DNA of 64,000 bases, taken from NCBI RefSeq assembly GCF_040373385.1, contig NZ_JBDXXH010000010.1, forward strand, positions 1 to 64,000, in the 5' to 3' direction. This document shows positions 63,116-64,000 of the stretch, in pieces. The stretch is from Nitratidesulfovibrio sp. (GTDB lineage: Bacteria; Desulfobacterota; Desulfovibrionia; Desulfovibrionales; Desulfovibrionaceae). The position numbers were made by a program, and so were the translations under genes. Positions within the stretch are counted from its first letter, which is position 1; each line of letters starts with the position of its first letter. Below the pieces are notes generated by a model. The model did no database searches. It worked only from the letters and a program-made list of their open reading frames with translations, and was not told where the DNA came from.

Positions 63116-64000
63116 GCCCGTGCCTCCCCGCCGTTGTCGGCAGCCCCGCCCACGCCCAGCGTGGCCAGCATCTCCATGTCGTCGGCAAGGGCGCGGCCCG
63201 CCGTGGTCAGGTAGTTGCCCACCATCAGCCCGTTGGCCCCGGCGGCGAACACCCACGACTGCCACTGCCCAAGGGTGGCTTCGCGCCCGCCGCACACCAG
63301 GATGTCCCGCCCGGGGTGCAGCAACCGGAATACGGCGATGGCCCGCAAGGCCTCCATGGGCGGCAGCGGACTGCGATGGCCCAGCCGTGTGCCCGGAATG
63401 GGATGCAGGAAGTTCAGCGGGATGGAATCCACGTCCAGTTCACGCAGGGTCATGGCCAGTTCCACGCGGTGTTCCCACGTTTCGCCAAGGCCCAGGATGC
63501 CGCCGCAACAGGTGCGCAGCCCCGCCCGCGCGGCTTCGCGCACGGTGGCGATGTCGTCGTCGTAGGGGTGCGTGGTACATACCTGCGGGAAAAAACTTCT
63601 GGCCGTTTCCAGATTGTGGTGATAGCTGGAAATGCCTGCGTCCTTCAGGCGGCGCGCTCGTTCCCCCCGGTCTCCGCATGCGGCGGACCCGGTGGCGAGC
63701 TGCCCCAGGGAGGCGCACAGGCCGATGTCCACACGCTCGCGCAACAGGCGCACCGCCTGGCAGACCGCGTCGAACTCCCGTTCCGAAAGGGCGTTGCCGC
63801 TGGTCACGATGCCGAAGCGGCGTACCCCCGCGCGGGCCAGTTCCTCGGCATGGCGCAGCAATGCGTCGGGGCCGAGCAGCGCATGCACCGGAGCGCCCGT
63901 GTCGTGGTGCGACGACTGGGCGCAGAAGGCGCAATTCTCGCCGCACCGGCCCGACTTTGCGTTGACGATGCCGCAGGTGGTCGCCAGCGGTCCCTTGTGG
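63112..64000 (-). CDS. bioB: Biotin synthase (partial, N-terminus outside window)
   Basis: The C-terminal 295 residues of a radical SAM sulfur-insertion enzyme. The radical SAM cluster motif CGENCAFCAQSSHH lies about 35 codons before position 63888 in the same frame, so the gene continues past the right edge. Other BioB features: NLETARSFFPQV, THPYDDDIATV, CCGGILGLGETWEHRVELA, VDSIPLNFLHPIPGT and the [2Fe-2S] Arg in VCGGREATL. It makes biotin from dethiobiotin. The first visible gene of the operon; its promoter and any BirA site are not in the window. Confidence 0.95.
   Translation of the reverse strand, partial: HKGPLATTCGIVNAKSGRCGENCAFCAQSSHHDTGAPVHALLGPDALLRHAEELARAGVRRFGIVTSGNALSEREFDAVCQAVRLLRERVDIGLCASLGQLATGSAACGDRGERARRLKDAGISSYHHNLETARSFFPQVCTTHPYDDDIATVREAARAGLRTCCGGILGLGETWEHRVELAMTLRELDVDSIPLNFLHPIPGTRLGHRSPLPPMEALRAIAVFRLLHPGRDILVCGGREATLGQWQSWVFAAGANGLMVGNYLTTAGRALADDMEMLATLGVGGAADNGGEARA

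Overview
The window is a high-GC bacterial chromosome segment with dense genes, strong Shine-Dalgarno sites and many ATGA/GTGA overlaps. Gene content (biotin genes mixed with fatty-acid-synthase-like genes, double FeoA plus FeoB with a Cys-rich mini-protein, an MFS-like membrane LuxR regulator, an MSHA-like pilus locus) points to a Desulfovibrio-type sulfate reducer, most likely the Nitratidesulfovibrio / D. vulgaris group. This is inferred from gene content; no rRNA is present to confirm it.

Layout. 1-7.2 kb: housekeeping and accessory genes (EEP-family nuclease/phosphatase, inositol-monophosphatase-like enzyme, MFS exporter, Sel1-repeat lipoprotein, rhodanese, QueG-like double 4Fe-4S protein). 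8.1-11.3 kb: a quaternary-amine (glycine betaine type) ABC transporter operon with its own terminator. 11.6-15.5 kb: methyltransferase, MtgA-like glycosyltransferase, PIN-PhoH ATPase. 16-36.5 kb: a large minus-strand type IV pilus locus whose gene set resembles MSHA pili: ExeA/MshM-like ATPase, PilT, prepilin peptidase (plus strand), an 1111-residue protein joining pseudopilin, CFI-box, PilX-like and large beta-rich regions, two more pseudopilins, a second PilT-like ATPase, the major pilin, platform protein, assembly ATPase with an MshEN-type N-terminus, secretin, and PilP-, PilO- and PilMN-like proteins. Two divergent DUF4124 genes lie inside this locus.

37.3-45 kb: a membrane-bound LuxR-type regulator, tRNA-Leu(CAG) with promoter and terminator, an Hpt-domain protein, a NarL-type response regulator, an orphan Dpp-type ATPase and an M20 peptidase. 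45.2-48.7 kb: iron uptake (Cys-rich FeoA paralogue, FeoB-associated Cys-rich membrane protein, FeoA, FeoB) with two recognisable Fur boxes. 49-55.3 kb: diguanylate cyclase, SlyD-like FKBP, M20D amidohydrolase, TrmB-like regulator with a LysA-like decarboxylase.

55.5-64 kb: a nine-gene minus-strand biotin operon running off the right edge (bioB-bioA-hotdog A-SDR-ACP-ketosynthase-hotdog B-bioF-bioD). It lacks bioC/bioH/bioW/bioI in view and instead carries what looks like a dedicated miniature fatty-acid synthase for the pimelate moiety. The two hotdog proteins look like complementary halves of one dehydratase: A has the catalytic His but Gln in place of Glu, B has the Glu but no His. This is the most interesting system in the window.

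A second genome-scale oddity is a family of degenerate 9-bp tandem repeats found at more than twenty places in both coding and non-coding DNA. Inside genes they encode interchangeable tripeptide tracts at termini, linkers, a prepilin leader and even inside enzyme domains.
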